This document shows positions 46,293 through 55,717 of a stretch of 64,000 nucleotides of DNA, piece by piece. Numbering within the stretch: position 1 is the stretch's first letter; every line of letters starts with the position of its first letter. The position numbers and the translations under genes were made by a program. The notes below the pieces were generated by a model. It did not search any database. It saw only the letters and a list, made by a program, of their open reading frames with translations, and had not been told where the DNA came from. Source of the stretch: Pontibacter cellulosilyticus (GTDB taxonomy: Bacteria > Bacteroidota > Bacteroidia > Cytophagales > Hymenobacteraceae). The DNA lies in the NCBI RefSeq assembly GCF_014306105.1, contig NZ_JACRVF010000003.1:310001-374000 (forward strand), given 5' to 3'.

Positions 46293-48623
46293 ATGCTAAA
46301 AAGAATCCTTTCACTTGTACTTTTAGTCTCGCTAAGCGTGCCTTTTGCCGCCAAAGCAGACGAGGGTATGTGGTTGCCAATGCTTATCAAGCGTCTGAAC
46401 TACACAGATATGCAGAAGCAGGGCTTGCAGCTTACTGCCGAAGAAATCTATTCTGTAAACAACTCCAGCCTTAAAGACGCTATCGTACAGTTCGGTGGCT
46501 TCTGTACCGGCGAGTTTATCTCTCCGGAAGGCCTTTTGCTTACAAACCACCACTGCGGTTACGGAGCCATCCAGTCGCATTCTACACCACAGCACGACTA
46601 CCTGACAGACGGCTTCTGGGCTACTTCTAAAGACCAGGAACTTCCGAACGAAGGCCTGTTTGTTGACATCCTGCACCACATGGATGATGTGACAGGTAAA
46701 GTGCTGGAGGGCATCGACAACAATACCTCTGAGCAGGAGCGCCAGAAACTGGTAAGCCAGCGTATGCAGGCTATTGCCAAAGAGGCCTCTGAAAACGGCA
46801 AGTATGTAACGTATGTACGCGACTTTTTCAACGGTAATGAGTTTTACCTGTTCGTGTACAACCGCTACAACGACGTACGCCTGGTAGGTACACCTCCATC
46901 TTCTATAGGTAAGTTTGGTGGCGACACCGACAACTGGATGTGGCCTCGCCATACTGGTGACTTCTCTATGTTCCGTGTGTACATGGCTCCAGATGGTTCA
47001 CCAGCCGCTTATTCAGACAAGAACGTACCTTACAAGCCTAAGCACCACCTGCCAATCAACATTGGCGACAGAGAGCCGGGTGACTTCTCTATGGTATTCG
47101 GTTTCCCTGGCCGTACCAAGCGTTTCATGACGTCTCATGGCCTGAAACTGGAGGTTAACCAGCTAAACAAATCGCGTATTAAACTGCGCAATGACAAGCT
47201 GAACCTTTGGAAAGCTGAGATGGACAGAGATCCGGCTACACGTATTAAGTATGCCTCTAAGTATGCTTCTACAGCTAACTACTACAAGTACTCTATCGGT
47301 CAGAACGAGGGTATCAAACGTATGAAGACCATTGAGGGCAAGCTGGTAGACGAAGACAAGTTCCAGAACTGGGCTAATGCCGATGCTACACGCAAAGCTA
47401 CTTACGGCAATGTACTGAGCGATATTGCTGATGCTTATACCAACATTGAGAAGTATAACATGGGCACTGTATACCTGAACGAGGCTATACTTGGCACTGA
47501 GTCGCTGATGATGGCTTACCGTCTGCTGCCTCTTTACAATGCGCTTAAGTCTAACAATGAGGCTGCCGCCAAGAAAGCTGCTGAAGACCTGCAGCCGCGC
47601 GTAGATGCCTTCTTCAAAGACTACTACATGCCAGCTGATAAGAAAGTGTTCGCTGCTTTAATGAAGTACTACTACGAAGACATTGCTAAAGACCAGCAGC
47701 CAGAGGCTTTCAAGAGCATGGTGAAGAAGTATAACGGCAACTTCGAAAAGCTTGCTGACAATGTGTACAGCAACTCTGTGGTAACTACAGAGCAGAAGCT
47801 GCGCGACTTCCTGAAGAACCCAACACAGAAGAAACTAGAGAATGATCCTGCTTTCACAATCGTGAACTCGATCATTGAAAACTACAAAAATAACATATCT
47901 CCTAAACTGGCAGAGAGCAATGCGAAGCTGGATAAAGCAAACCGCCTGTACGTGGCTGGCCTGCGCCAGATGCACCCAGACAAAGTGTTCTACCCAGATG
48001 CTAACTCTACACTGCGCCTGAGCTATGGTGCTGTTAAAGATTATAGCCCTCAGGATGGTGTGGTGTACAACTACTATACTACACTTGATGGTGTGATGGC
48101 CAAAGAAGATCCGAACAACGAAGAGTTTGTTGTTCCTGCCAAGCTGAAGCAACTGTATCAGGCGAAAGATTATGGCCAGTATGCCAATTCTAAAGGCGAA
48201 CTGGTAACTGACTTCATCACCGATAACGACATTACAGGCGGCAACTCAGGTTCTCCGGTTATAAACGGTAAAGGAGAATTAATCGGTCTTGCCTTCGATG
48301 GTAACTGGGAAGCCATGACTGGTGACCTTGTTTACGATCCGGCTTACAAGCGCACCATCAACATGGATGCACGTTACGTGCTGTTCATTGTAGATAAGTA
48401 TGCAGGCGCTCAAAACCTGATCAACGAGATGACAATTGTGAAGTCTGATAGCCCTGGTGCTGGCGACGCTGCCAAAACTGATGCCAAGCCTTTATCTGCT
48501 CAGGAAGAGCTACTGCAGGCTGCTTTAAAAGAGGCTCAGCAGAAGCTTGACAATGGCAGCAAACAGTTTAAAGTGAAGAAAGAAAAAGGAGATGTTGAAG
48601 TTAGTATCAAAGTAAGAGACTAA
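46293..48623 (+). CDS. S46-family dipeptidyl-peptidase, DPP7-like
   Basis: Periplasmic or surface serine exopeptidase that releases dipeptides; 776 residues with a signal peptide (ends AAKA-D). Catalytic segments are LTNHHCGYGAIQSHST near residue 86, DNWMWPRHTGDFS, and the nucleophile Ser652 in GGNSGSPV. The specificity position after AFD is Gly670 (FDGNWE), which in characterised Porphyromonas enzymes separates DPP7 (Gly, hydrophobic P1) from DPP11 (Arg, acidic P1). This is inference from alignment by eye. It is a single gene with a strong terminator; the SusC/SusD pair follows on the other strand. Confidence 0.95.
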   Translation: MLKRILSLVLLVSLSVPFAAKADEGMWLPMLIKRLNYTDMQKQGLQLTAEEIYSVNNSSLKDAIVQFGGFCTGEFISPEGLLLTNHHCGYGAIQSHSTPQHDYLTDGFWATSKDQELPNEGLFVDILHHMDDVTGKVLEGIDNNTSEQERQKLVSQRMQAIAKEASENGKYVTYVRDFFNGNEFYLFVYNRYNDVRLVGTPPSSIGKFGGDTDNWMWPRHTGDFSMFRVYMAPDGSPAAYSDKNVPYKPKHHLPINIGDREPGDFSMVFGFPGRTKRFMTSHGLKLEVNQLNKSRIKLRNDKLNLWKAEMDRDPATRIKYASKYASTANYYKYSIGQNEGIKRMKTIEGKLVDEDKFQNWANADATRKATYGNVLSDIADAYTNIEKYNMGTVYLNEAILGTESLMMAYRLLPLYNALKSNNEAAAKKAAEDLQPRVDAFFKDYYMPADKKVFAALMKYYYEDIAKDQQPEAFKSMVKKYNGNFEKLADNVYSNSVVTTEQKLRDFLKNPTQKKLENDPAFTIVNSIIENYKNNISPKLAESNAKLDKANRLYVAGLRQMHPDKVFYPDANSTLRLSYGAVKDYSPQDGVVYNYYTTLDGVMAKEDPNNEEFVVPAKLKQLYQAKDYGQYANSKGELVTDFITDNDITGGNSGSPVINGKGELIGLAFDGNWEAMTGDLVYDPAYKRTINMDARYVLFIVDKYAGAQNLINEMTIVKSDSPGAGDAAKTDAKPLSAQEELLQAALKEAQQKLDNGSKQFKVKKEKGDVEVSIKVRD

Positions 48624-48641
48624 CTTCTGATAAAGCACAAA

Positions 48642-48677
48642 CAAAAAAGGCGCTGGAAAATTTCAGCGCCTTTTTTG
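48642..48677. terminator. Bidirectional terminator between the S46 peptidase and susD-like genes
   Basis: CAAAAAAGGCGCTG pairs with CAGCGCCTTTTTTG (48664-48677). The A and T runs on both sides suit the converging genes ending at 48623 and 48694. Confidence 0.9.
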
Positions 48678-48693
48678 TTGTACTATTTTTCAA

Positions 48694-50106
48694 TTAGAAT
48701 CCAGGGTTCTGAACAATGTTAGGATTCACTTCAATTTCACGTTGCGGTATTGGGAAAGCAATTAAATTACTACCAAATGGTATGTTACAGTTAGTCTTAC
48801 CAGGGCAGTCATCACCTAAACGAACCAAGTTCCTGCCTAATCGGAAGATATCAAAGTATCTGTGTCCTTCAAAAGCCAATTCAAGTCTTCGCTGTATCAG
48901 TATTTCTTCCAGCAATTCTCCCGGAGGAGGTGTAATAGCTGGAAGTCCAGCCCTTGTTCTGATTCTGTTTAGGTCCTGAATAGCAGCAGCAGTATTACCT
49001 AACTTAGCATTAGCCTCTGCACGATTTAGAATAACCTCAGATAGTCGCAGAATGATTGGAGCACCCAAACCCGGAACTCCAGCTAAACCAGGATATTTAT
49101 ATGCAAACTGGTCAGTCTCTGTACCTTTTGTTGCTGTTCTTATAACACCTTTTCTGACATCGCCCGTTGGATACAGGTTTATGATTTCATCAGTAGGGCG
49201 TACATCACCATAGCCTGTAGGTAAGAAAATATTACCTAAGTTATCAGAGCCTCGGTTTTCGTCTGCCTCGAATGCCAACTGGAAGATCGCCTCAGAAGAA
49301 CCATATGTACTAAATGATTGAACATAGTTGCTTTGTGAAATCAAGCTAAAGCGATTCAAAGATGGATCATTTGCTGCCTCTACTACCTTCGCATTATTAC
49401 CTTGGTACAGATAAACCCTTGATAGTAGTCCTGCAGCAGCGGCTTTGGTCATTCGCTGTGGTATAAGGCCAGCATCAGTACTCAACAGACCTTGAGCAGT
49501 TGTTAAATCTTGTATTACCTGTGTGTAAACCTCAGCAACAGTAGCACGCGGAGGAGTACCTATTTCAGTTCTAAGAACGATAGGGACACCTAGCTTTGCC
49601 CCATTTTCATTAAAATATGGCTGGGCAAAAAGCCTTACAAGATCAAAATGAGCTAAGGCCCTAACAGCATATGCCTCACCTAACAGTTGATTACGCTCTG
49701 CTTCACTTCCGCCTTGTACATTCTCCATAGCGGCAATGATATTGTTTGCACGGGCAATAACGCTATATGCAACGTTCCAGAACGACTCTAAATTACCGTT
49801 GTTAACTGTAAAGTTAAAGTCCCTGAAGGCAAGATATCTGTTCGAGTTTCTGATCGCAACAACCATGTTATCAGAAGCAACTTCTGGAATCACGATATAA
49901 TCACGACCGTAATAGTTTACACTTTGCATTCCGTCATACATACCAAGCACCGCTGTTCGAATGTCCTCGATAGTACCAAGTGCATCTTTATCACTTAATG
50001 ATAACTGTGGCTCTATTTCTAGCTTGTCGTGACAAGCTGACGTACCAATACTGAGTGCTGATGCTAGTATGGCATAATATATATACTTTTTCATGTTAAT
50101 CTTCAT
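48694..50106 (-). CDS. SusD/RagB-like nutrient-binding outer membrane lipoprotein
   Basis: A 470-residue surface lipoprotein (lipobox SIGTSAC) that forms the lid on the neighbouring SusC-like receptor. Family features include an N-terminal SusD-like domain with TAVLGMYDGMQSVNYYGRDY, the RAHFDLVRLFAQPYF-like segment (VRALAHFDLVRLFAQPY), and the C-terminal RagB region with LRLSEVILNRAEANAKLG and RRLELAFEGHRYFDIFR. A second ATG at codon 5 is also possible. It follows the SusC gene by 18 bases. No polysaccharide-degrading enzymes are nearby, so the ligand could be peptide or glycan. Confidence 0.94.
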   Translation of the reverse strand: MKINMKKYIYYAILASALSIGTSACHDKLEIEPQLSLSDKDALGTIEDIRTAVLGMYDGMQSVNYYGRDYIVIPEVASDNMVVAIRNSNRYLAFRDFNFTVNNGNLESFWNVAYSVIARANNIIAAMENVQGGSEAERNQLLGEAYAVRALAHFDLVRLFAQPYFNENGAKLGVPIVLRTEIGTPPRATVAEVYTQVIQDLTTAQGLLSTDAGLIPQRMTKAAAAGLLSRVYLYQGNNAKVVEAANDPSLNRFSLISQSNYVQSFSTYGSSEAIFQLAFEADENRGSDNLGNIFLPTGYGDVRPTDEIINLYPTGDVRKGVIRTATKGTETDQFAYKYPGLAGVPGLGAPIILRLSEVILNRAEANAKLGNTAAAIQDLNRIRTRAGLPAITPPPGELLEEILIQRRLELAFEGHRYFDIFRLGRNLVRLGDDCPGKTNCNIPFGSNLIAFPIPQREIEVNPNIVQNPGF

Positions 50107-50124
50107 GTTTAGTTCATCAATTGC

Positions 50125-53094
50125 TTAGAATCCAAAATCTACACCAAATGTGGCTATTCGTCCGTTTGGATAACGGAAGAATTCTGTACCATTTTCTGCA
50201 AGCTCAGGGTCAAATCCAGTGTAGTCTGTAATAGTTACAAGGTTTTGGCCTTGCAAATAAACTCTTACACTTGATAAGCCTGCCTTACTGATAAATGGCT
50301 TTGGCAGATTGTAGGATAATACTACGTTTCTAAGTCTTATATAGGACCCGTCTTCCAGGTACCTGGTCGAGGTGCCATGTGCATTGTTGTTACCAGACCC
50401 GGCAATAGGGAAAGGACGCATCGATATATCACCTGGCTGTCTCCAGTGGTCCAGCACTACATCAGATTGGTTGAAACCATATCTCAAGCCATCACTGTCC
50501 AAAATTTGTGAGGTTTGATTGTAAATGTCATTACCTTCGATAAAGTAGATAAAGGCTGATAACTCAATACCTTTCCACTTAAATGTATTGTTTAAACCAC
50601 CGTAGAAGTCCGGTTCAGCGTTTCCTACAATCATTCTAGGTGCCGCATTATAGCTACCTGTAACTCCACCTTCACCGTCTTTCCAAAGCGGTCTACCAGT
50701 TTGAGGGTCCACACCTTCATAGTCTCTCAGGTAGAAAGAGCGAATAGGCTCCCCTTCTCTGATAACCTGCGTTCCGTTTGGTATATCCTGCCCTCCAGTA
50801 AGTTTTTTAACTTTATTGCGGTTACCTGCTATGTTAAAGTCTGTTGTCCAGGCAAAACCTCCGGTTAGGTTCTGCGATGATATCACAATTTCCAGACCTT
50901 TGTTCTCTACCTCCCCTACGTTTTGAATAAAGGTAGTAAAACCAGATGTCGATGAAATTGGCACTTGTAACAGCAGGTCGTCAGAGCTTCTGATATAGTA
51001 GTCTACGCTGGCATTTACTCTTTCAAACAATCCGAAGTCCAGCCCTGCGTTAAAAGTTCTGTTTTTCTCCCAGGTCAGGTCAGCATTCTCGAGTTGTGAT
51101 GGTAAACTAGCAGGTAAACCATTATAAGCAGCTGTGAAAGAGTATAAACCTCTTGATGCGAAGTTACCAATGTCTGCGTTACCAGTGATACCATAACTCA
51201 GTCTCAGTTTTAAGTTTGACAGGAAATCAGTTCCTGATAAAAAGGACTCATTTGTGACAATCCAAGATAAACCTACAGCACCAAAATTTGCCCATCTATT
51301 GTTAGCACCAAATCTGGAAGAACCATCTCGGCGGAAGCTACCTGTAAAGAAGTACTTGTTTTGGTAGTCGTAATTAATCTGGCTTAGATAAGACAGGAAG
51401 TAATAATCTGTAGCAGTACCACCAATAGACTCTGCAGTTGCTGCAGTTCCTAGGTTTGTAAGGCGGCCAGATGCAAATCCCGTACCCGATACATCAAAAC
51501 CATCTCGCTCAAACCGCTGCGCCTCATAACCAACAAGTGCTGTAAAATTATGTGCCTCTCCAAACGTTTTAGCATAGTTTAGCAGGTTTTGTGCGGTAAG
51601 TGTAATGTTCCGGCTAAATATGTTGGTCTTTCTACCCTGAGAGTCAAATCCATCCGGAGTAGTTGGATCAGTGAAGTCATCCTCGTCTATACCAGTGTAA
51701 TCTACTCCTAGCACCAGTTTATAGCTCAATTGATTCGGAATGATTTCGAAGCGACCTCTGGCGTTACCTATACCTCTTAATGTGTTTGTAACCGTAGGGT
51801 TAAGTCCAGTTGAGCGGACAAAGTTATCCTGTGTAAAACTTTCAAACTCTCTTCCGACAAGTAGTTCTCCCGTTACAGGATCTGAAATTCTATCCCATGG
51901 CAACATGGTGTAACTACCAAGCAAAGGACTATTGAACTGGTTTCCTGGTGATGCAGATAATTGGTCTGTATAAGAGATATTAAGGTTAGCACCCCAGCTA
52001 AACCTGCTGGATGGATTGTTATCGAGGTTAAATCTGGTTGAGTAGCGGCTGAACTCACTACCTATCAGGATACCTTCTTGGTTGAAGTAACCGCCAGAGA
52101 AGAAGAATCTTAAATTTTCGTTACCACCTGCAGCAGACAGGTCATAGCTTTGGGTAGTACCATTTCTAAAGGCAGCATCAATCCAATCAGTATCAACATC
52201 TCTATCTGGGCGCAGACGTAAGACAGTTGCTTCAGACAACCCTAAGTTTCGAAGTCCTTCTCTGTCGTATTCGGTAAGCTGCTGCGAGTTCAGTACATCA
52301 AAGTCGCCATGGTTAGGAATTGTTTGGCCATACTGTGTACGAAGTGTAAACTGTGTTTTCCCTGCTTTACCTCTTTTAGTAGAAATAAGCACCACACCAT
52401 TGGCTGCCCTTGAACCATAAAGCGCTGTGGCAGCTGCATCTTTCAAGATTGATATACTTTCTATATCACTTGGGCTAATGGTGCTTAATAAGTCTGCAGT
52501 AGGTGTGTTCCTTGTAAAGTCGCCAGATTCAATTATTACACCGTCAATAACATACAATGGTCCTCTACCAGCATCAATTGATCCAGTACCGCGAATACGT
52601 ATATTAGCTGCGGCACCCGGCTGACCACTACCTACAGTAGACAGAACACCTGGAGCTCTACCTTGTATAATTTGGTTAACGTCTGCAAGCGGTACAGTTT
52701 CAAGTTGCTGAGATTCAACTACAGACACAGAACTTATCAGTTTCTGCTTGGTTTGCTCACTGTATCCTAGCACCACAACCTCACTTAGTTGTTGGTTATC
52801 TTGTTGCAATCGTACAGTTATGTTGGATTGAGCACCAACGGGCACCTCTTGTCTTGTATATCCTATATATGAGACCACCAGTACTGGATTTGTCTCAGGA
52901 ACTGTAATTGAAAAATTACCAAAAGCATCCGTTGTGATCCCTGTCGAGGTACCTTTTACAACGACAGTAACGCCAGGCAGGCCTTGGTCAGACTGCGCGT
53001 CGACCACCTTACCTGTTACGGGTCTGTCTTGAGCTATACTTTGATGTAACAAAGCTAGCATCAACACAAAACACAGGAGTAAAATTTTCTTCAT
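50125..53094 (-). CDS. SusC/RagA-family TonB-linked outer membrane receptor
   Basis: From the ATG at 53094 it has 989 residues with a signal peptide (MKKILLLCFVLMLALLHQSIAQ). A longer frame adds 31 residues without signal character and is rejected. Next come the CarboxypepD_reg-like domain (VTGKVVDAQSDQGLPGVTVVV), the SusC plug (VNQIIQGRAPGV, IRIRGTGSIDAGRGPLYVIDGV), a barrel with SISILKDAAATALYGSRAANG, and a C-terminus ending FGVDFGF. It pairs with the SusD-like protein. A 456-base region with no gene precedes it. Confidence 0.94.
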   Translation of the reverse strand: MKKILLLCFVLMLALLHQSIAQDRPVTGKVVDAQSDQGLPGVTVVVKGTSTGITTDAFGNFSITVPETNPVLVVSYIGYTRQEVPVGAQSNITVRLQQDNQQLSEVVVLGYSEQTKQKLISSVSVVESQQLETVPLADVNQIIQGRAPGVLSTVGSGQPGAAANIRIRGTGSIDAGRGPLYVIDGVIIESGDFTRNTPTADLLSTISPSDIESISILKDAAATALYGSRAANGVVLISTKRGKAGKTQFTLRTQYGQTIPNHGDFDVLNSQQLTEYDREGLRNLGLSEATVLRLRPDRDVDTDWIDAAFRNGTTQSYDLSAAGGNENLRFFFSGGYFNQEGILIGSEFSRYSTRFNLDNNPSSRFSWGANLNISYTDQLSASPGNQFNSPLLGSYTMLPWDRISDPVTGELLVGREFESFTQDNFVRSTGLNPTVTNTLRGIGNARGRFEIIPNQLSYKLVLGVDYTGIDEDDFTDPTTPDGFDSQGRKTNIFSRNITLTAQNLLNYAKTFGEAHNFTALVGYEAQRFERDGFDVSGTGFASGRLTNLGTAATAESIGGTATDYYFLSYLSQINYDYQNKYFFTGSFRRDGSSRFGANNRWANFGAVGLSWIVTNESFLSGTDFLSNLKLRLSYGITGNADIGNFASRGLYSFTAAYNGLPASLPSQLENADLTWEKNRTFNAGLDFGLFERVNASVDYYIRSSDDLLLQVPISSTSGFTTFIQNVGEVENKGLEIVISSQNLTGGFAWTTDFNIAGNRNKVKKLTGGQDIPNGTQVIREGEPIRSFYLRDYEGVDPQTGRPLWKDGEGGVTGSYNAAPRMIVGNAEPDFYGGLNNTFKWKGIELSAFIYFIEGNDIYNQTSQILDSDGLRYGFNQSDVVLDHWRQPGDISMRPFPIAGSGNNNAHGTSTRYLEDGSYIRLRNVVLSYNLPKPFISKAGLSSVRVYLQGQNLVTITDYTGFDPELAENGTEFFRYPNGRIATFGVDFGF

Positions 53095-53550
53095 GAGATG
53101 TATTTTTTTGTTGAACATTAAATAAAACTGGACAGCACGACTTTTGCTGCTACAAACTAACAAGGAATACCTGAAGGGATTCGCCACTTTAGCAACAGAA
53201 GTGTATCGCCTGATATAAATACTTAGTATTCAACAATTTGTTTGCTTATTCAATCTCCATCTTTATCTAATTCCACTCCTCTTAATGTGCTAACTTAGAT
53301 TCTTTTAATTATTATTCTTTTACATAAAAAACTTGCTCAATAATATGATTATTACAATATATTAAGAGAAAAATTCTTTCTTTTGTTTTATTCATTTTAT
53401 GGTTCATAATAGGTATTTAAACATTCATCAAGGGCTGGTACAATATTGGGTTTAGTCAGAAAGGTTTAAAAATATCAATATTACCTCCATTTTAATCTTT
53501 AAATATGAAGGATCGTATAAGCTTGATATTGGTAAAGTTATAATCTACAG
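53095..53550. other. AT-rich intergenic region between the SusC-like gene and the PorV-like gene
   Basis: 456 bases of low GC between divergent genes. No gene, terminator, array or riboswitch fold was recognised. It should contain the promoters for both sides, but no full TTG/TAnnTTTG pair stands out. Confidence 0.5.
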
Positions 53551-54390
53551 TTGGTTGTAAATATTAATACTTTTTTCAGATTATTGCTTTTGAGCATAAT
53601 TTCAACATCAGCTCTGGGGCAAACTGATGCGCCTTTCGGTGCCCGTGCGGCAGCTTTAGGCAATGCTTCTGTTACCTTACCCGACCTGTGGGCATTGCAC
53701 AACAATGTAGCAGGAATAGGAAGCTTACAACAGGCTCAGTTAGGAGTATATGCAGAAAACAGATTTGGGATGCGGGAGCTGAGTACTGTAGCCCTGCTAG
53801 CTGCTTTTCCCACTATCAAGTATGGGGTATATGGTGTTAGCTTTAGCAGATTCGGGGATGAGCTTTATAGCCAGCAGCACTTAGGAGTTGGTATTGCCCA
53901 TAAGTTGGGGCAGTTTAGTTTGGGAGCAAAGCTGGATGTATGGCAAATTGCTGTGGAAGGCTATGGGAGCCAGAAAGCAGCTGCAGTATCTGTGGGTGGC
54001 CAGGCTGAGGTGATACCAGAGTTATACTTTGGCGCTTATGCTTCTAATGTAAACCAAGCTAAGCTAGCTGCTTTCGAAGACGAAAGGTTGCCAACTATCA
54101 TGAAAGCAGGTCTAGCGTACCGTCCTTACCGAAAGTTATTGATCACCGCAGAAACAGAAAAAAATATAGACCATGATGCCACCTTCAAAGCAGGGCTGGA
54201 GTACCAAGCGCTAGAAGAAAAACTCTATTTACGCAGCGGCTTTACATCTCTTACCAACATGTTTACCTTTGGCGCAGGCTTCAAGGCCAGGCACTTACTA
54301 GTAGATTATGCGTTTGGCAACACCACTCTTTTAGGCAACAGCCATCACCTATCGGTATCTTACTTATTTATTAAAAGGCAAGCAATTTAA
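53551..54390 (+). CDS. PorV/PorQ-like outer membrane beta-barrel protein
   Basis: A 279-residue protein with a signal peptide (FFRLLLLSIISTSALGQ) and a PorV/PorQ-like N-terminus APFGARAAALGNASVTLPDLWALHNNVAGIG, followed by alternating barrel strands to the end. It is shorter than PorV (about 390 residues). In type IX secretion these proteins are shuttles or OM lipid-linked components; here no other T9SS gene is in view. There is no in-frame ATG: after a stop at 53533 the first start-like codon is TTG at 53551. The last 4 bases overlap the convergent antiporter gene. Confidence 0.75.
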   Translation: MVVNINTFFRLLLLSIISTSALGQTDAPFGARAAALGNASVTLPDLWALHNNVAGIGSLQQAQLGVYAENRFGMRELSTVALLAAFPTIKYGVYGVSFSRFGDELYSQQHLGVGIAHKLGQFSLGAKLDVWQIAVEGYGSQKAAAVSVGGQAEVIPELYFGAYASNVNQAKLAAFEDERLPTIMKAGLAYRPYRKLLITAETEKNIDHDATFKAGLEYQALEEKLYLRSGFTSLTNMFTFGAGFKARHLLVDYAFGNTTLLGNSHHLSVSYLFIKRQAI

Positions 54391-55634
54391 GGGTGCATTT
54401 TCTGTGAAAGCCGCTTAATAAAAGGCTCTATAGTTAAACCTTGTAGTGTAAGCGATATCAATACAACAGTATAGGTGATGGCAACTATAAATTCACGGTG
54501 CATGTCGGTAGTAAGGGAAAGTGCCAGTGCAATGGAGATACCACCCCGTAGGCCACCCCACGTCATGATAGGCAGCGTGTTAGGAGCAAATGCCCGGTTT
54601 AGCCGCAATGTATAAGAAGGTACGGCCAAGGCAATATAGCGTACCACCAGCACAATTACCGTCGCGATTAGCCCAACAATAATATAGTTGCTGTGAAACG
54701 GGATCAGCATCAGTTCCAATCCAATTAGTACAAATAGTATAGCGTTCAGTACCTCATCCACCATTTCCCAGAACTTTGTAAGGTAATCTGCTGTGATCTC
54801 GCTCATAGCCAATTGTGTACCCTGGTTACCAATAAGCAGGCCGGCAGCAACCATGGCAAGTGGCCCGGAAAAATGAAATAAATGGGCGATAGTGTACCCA
54901 CCTGTAACTACAGCCAAGGATATCAGCACTTCGGTCTGGTAGTGATCGATGCGCCTCATAAAGTAAAAAGCAACATAGCCAATAAGCAAACCCAGGCCAA
55001 TGCCGCCGCCAACCTCCAGCAGAAACAGCTCCCCGATAAAACTACCAGAAATATTCTCTACACCACGCTGAGCTACCTGAAACAGGGCAATAAACACCAC
55101 AACGCCTACCCCATCGTTAAAAAGTGATTCGCCAGTTATACTTACCTCCAGTTGTTTGGGTATGTTGGCCTTCTTTAATATGCCTAGAACCGCAATCGGG
55201 TCGGTAGGTGAAATAAGGGCACCAAACAGCAGGCAGTAGATGTACTCTATAGGTTGATTGAGCAACTGCAACAAGTAGTAAAAAGCGGTGCCCGTTACGA
55301 AAGTCGAAATCATTACCCCAATGGTAGCAAAAACAAGTATAGGCCACTTGCTCTGCCGCAGCTTCTCGAAATCGGTGTGCAGCGCACCTGCAAAAAGCAG
55401 GAAACTTAACATAAACTCCAGTAGTACTTCCGAAAAGTCTATTTCGCGAAGCCACCCTTCCACAGAAGCCTCAAAGGCTGGCGAAACCTCTCCCAAACCT
55501 TGCACAAGAAGCGAGATGAGCAAACCTGCCAGCAGCAAACCAATAGCACCGGGCAGTCCGATGTACTTCTGGTTGATATAGGCGAATACTGCAGAAATAA
55601 CAAGTATAGCCGAGAAGATATAGAAAAACTCCAT
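54387..55634 (-). CDS. CPA1-family Na+/H+ antiporter
   Basis: Inner membrane cation/proton antiporter, 415 residues and about 12 helices. Signature segments are GALISPTDPIAVLGIL in helix 4 and GESLFNDGVGVVVFIALF in helix 5, which carries the ND pair of electroneutral CPA1 proteins. The C-terminus is short (ends TIEPFIKRLSQKMHP), without the cytosolic regulatory tail found in NhaP1-type proteins. It likely works in Na+ or pH homeostasis. It has its own ATG, and is divergent from the helix-hairpin-helix gene. Confidence 0.93.
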   Translation of the reverse strand: MEFFYIFSAILVISAVFAYINQKYIGLPGAIGLLLAGLLISLLVQGLGEVSPAFEASVEGWLREIDFSEVLLEFMLSFLLFAGALHTDFEKLRQSKWPILVFATIGVMISTFVTGTAFYYLLQLLNQPIEYIYCLLFGALISPTDPIAVLGILKKANIPKQLEVSITGESLFNDGVGVVVFIALFQVAQRGVENISGSFIGELFLLEVGGGIGLGLLIGYVAFYFMRRIDHYQTEVLISLAVVTGGYTIAHLFHFSGPLAMVAAGLLIGNQGTQLAMSEITADYLTKFWEMVDEVLNAILFVLIGLELMLIPFHSNYIIVGLIATVIVLVVRYIALAVPSYTLRLNRAFAPNTLPIMTWGGLRGGISIALALSLTTDMHREFIVAITYTVVLISLTLQGLTIEPFIKRLSQKMHP

Positions 55635-55717
55635 GTAACTATTTATAGGTGATGTATAGTAGTGGTAGTACGTGTATTACACAAGATATTGTTTTTCCGA
55701 TGCAGCTGTAGAGGCCT

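Noticed and set aside
53095..53187. 31-residue N-terminal extension of the SusC-like receptor
   Set aside because: The extension lacks signal character; the ATG at 53094 starts a normal signal peptide.
53551..54390. Evidence for a type IX secretion locus around the PorV-like gene
   Set aside because: None of the structural components (PorK, PorL, PorM, PorN, SprA) is present in the window; one PorV/PorQ-like barrel alone does not show a system.
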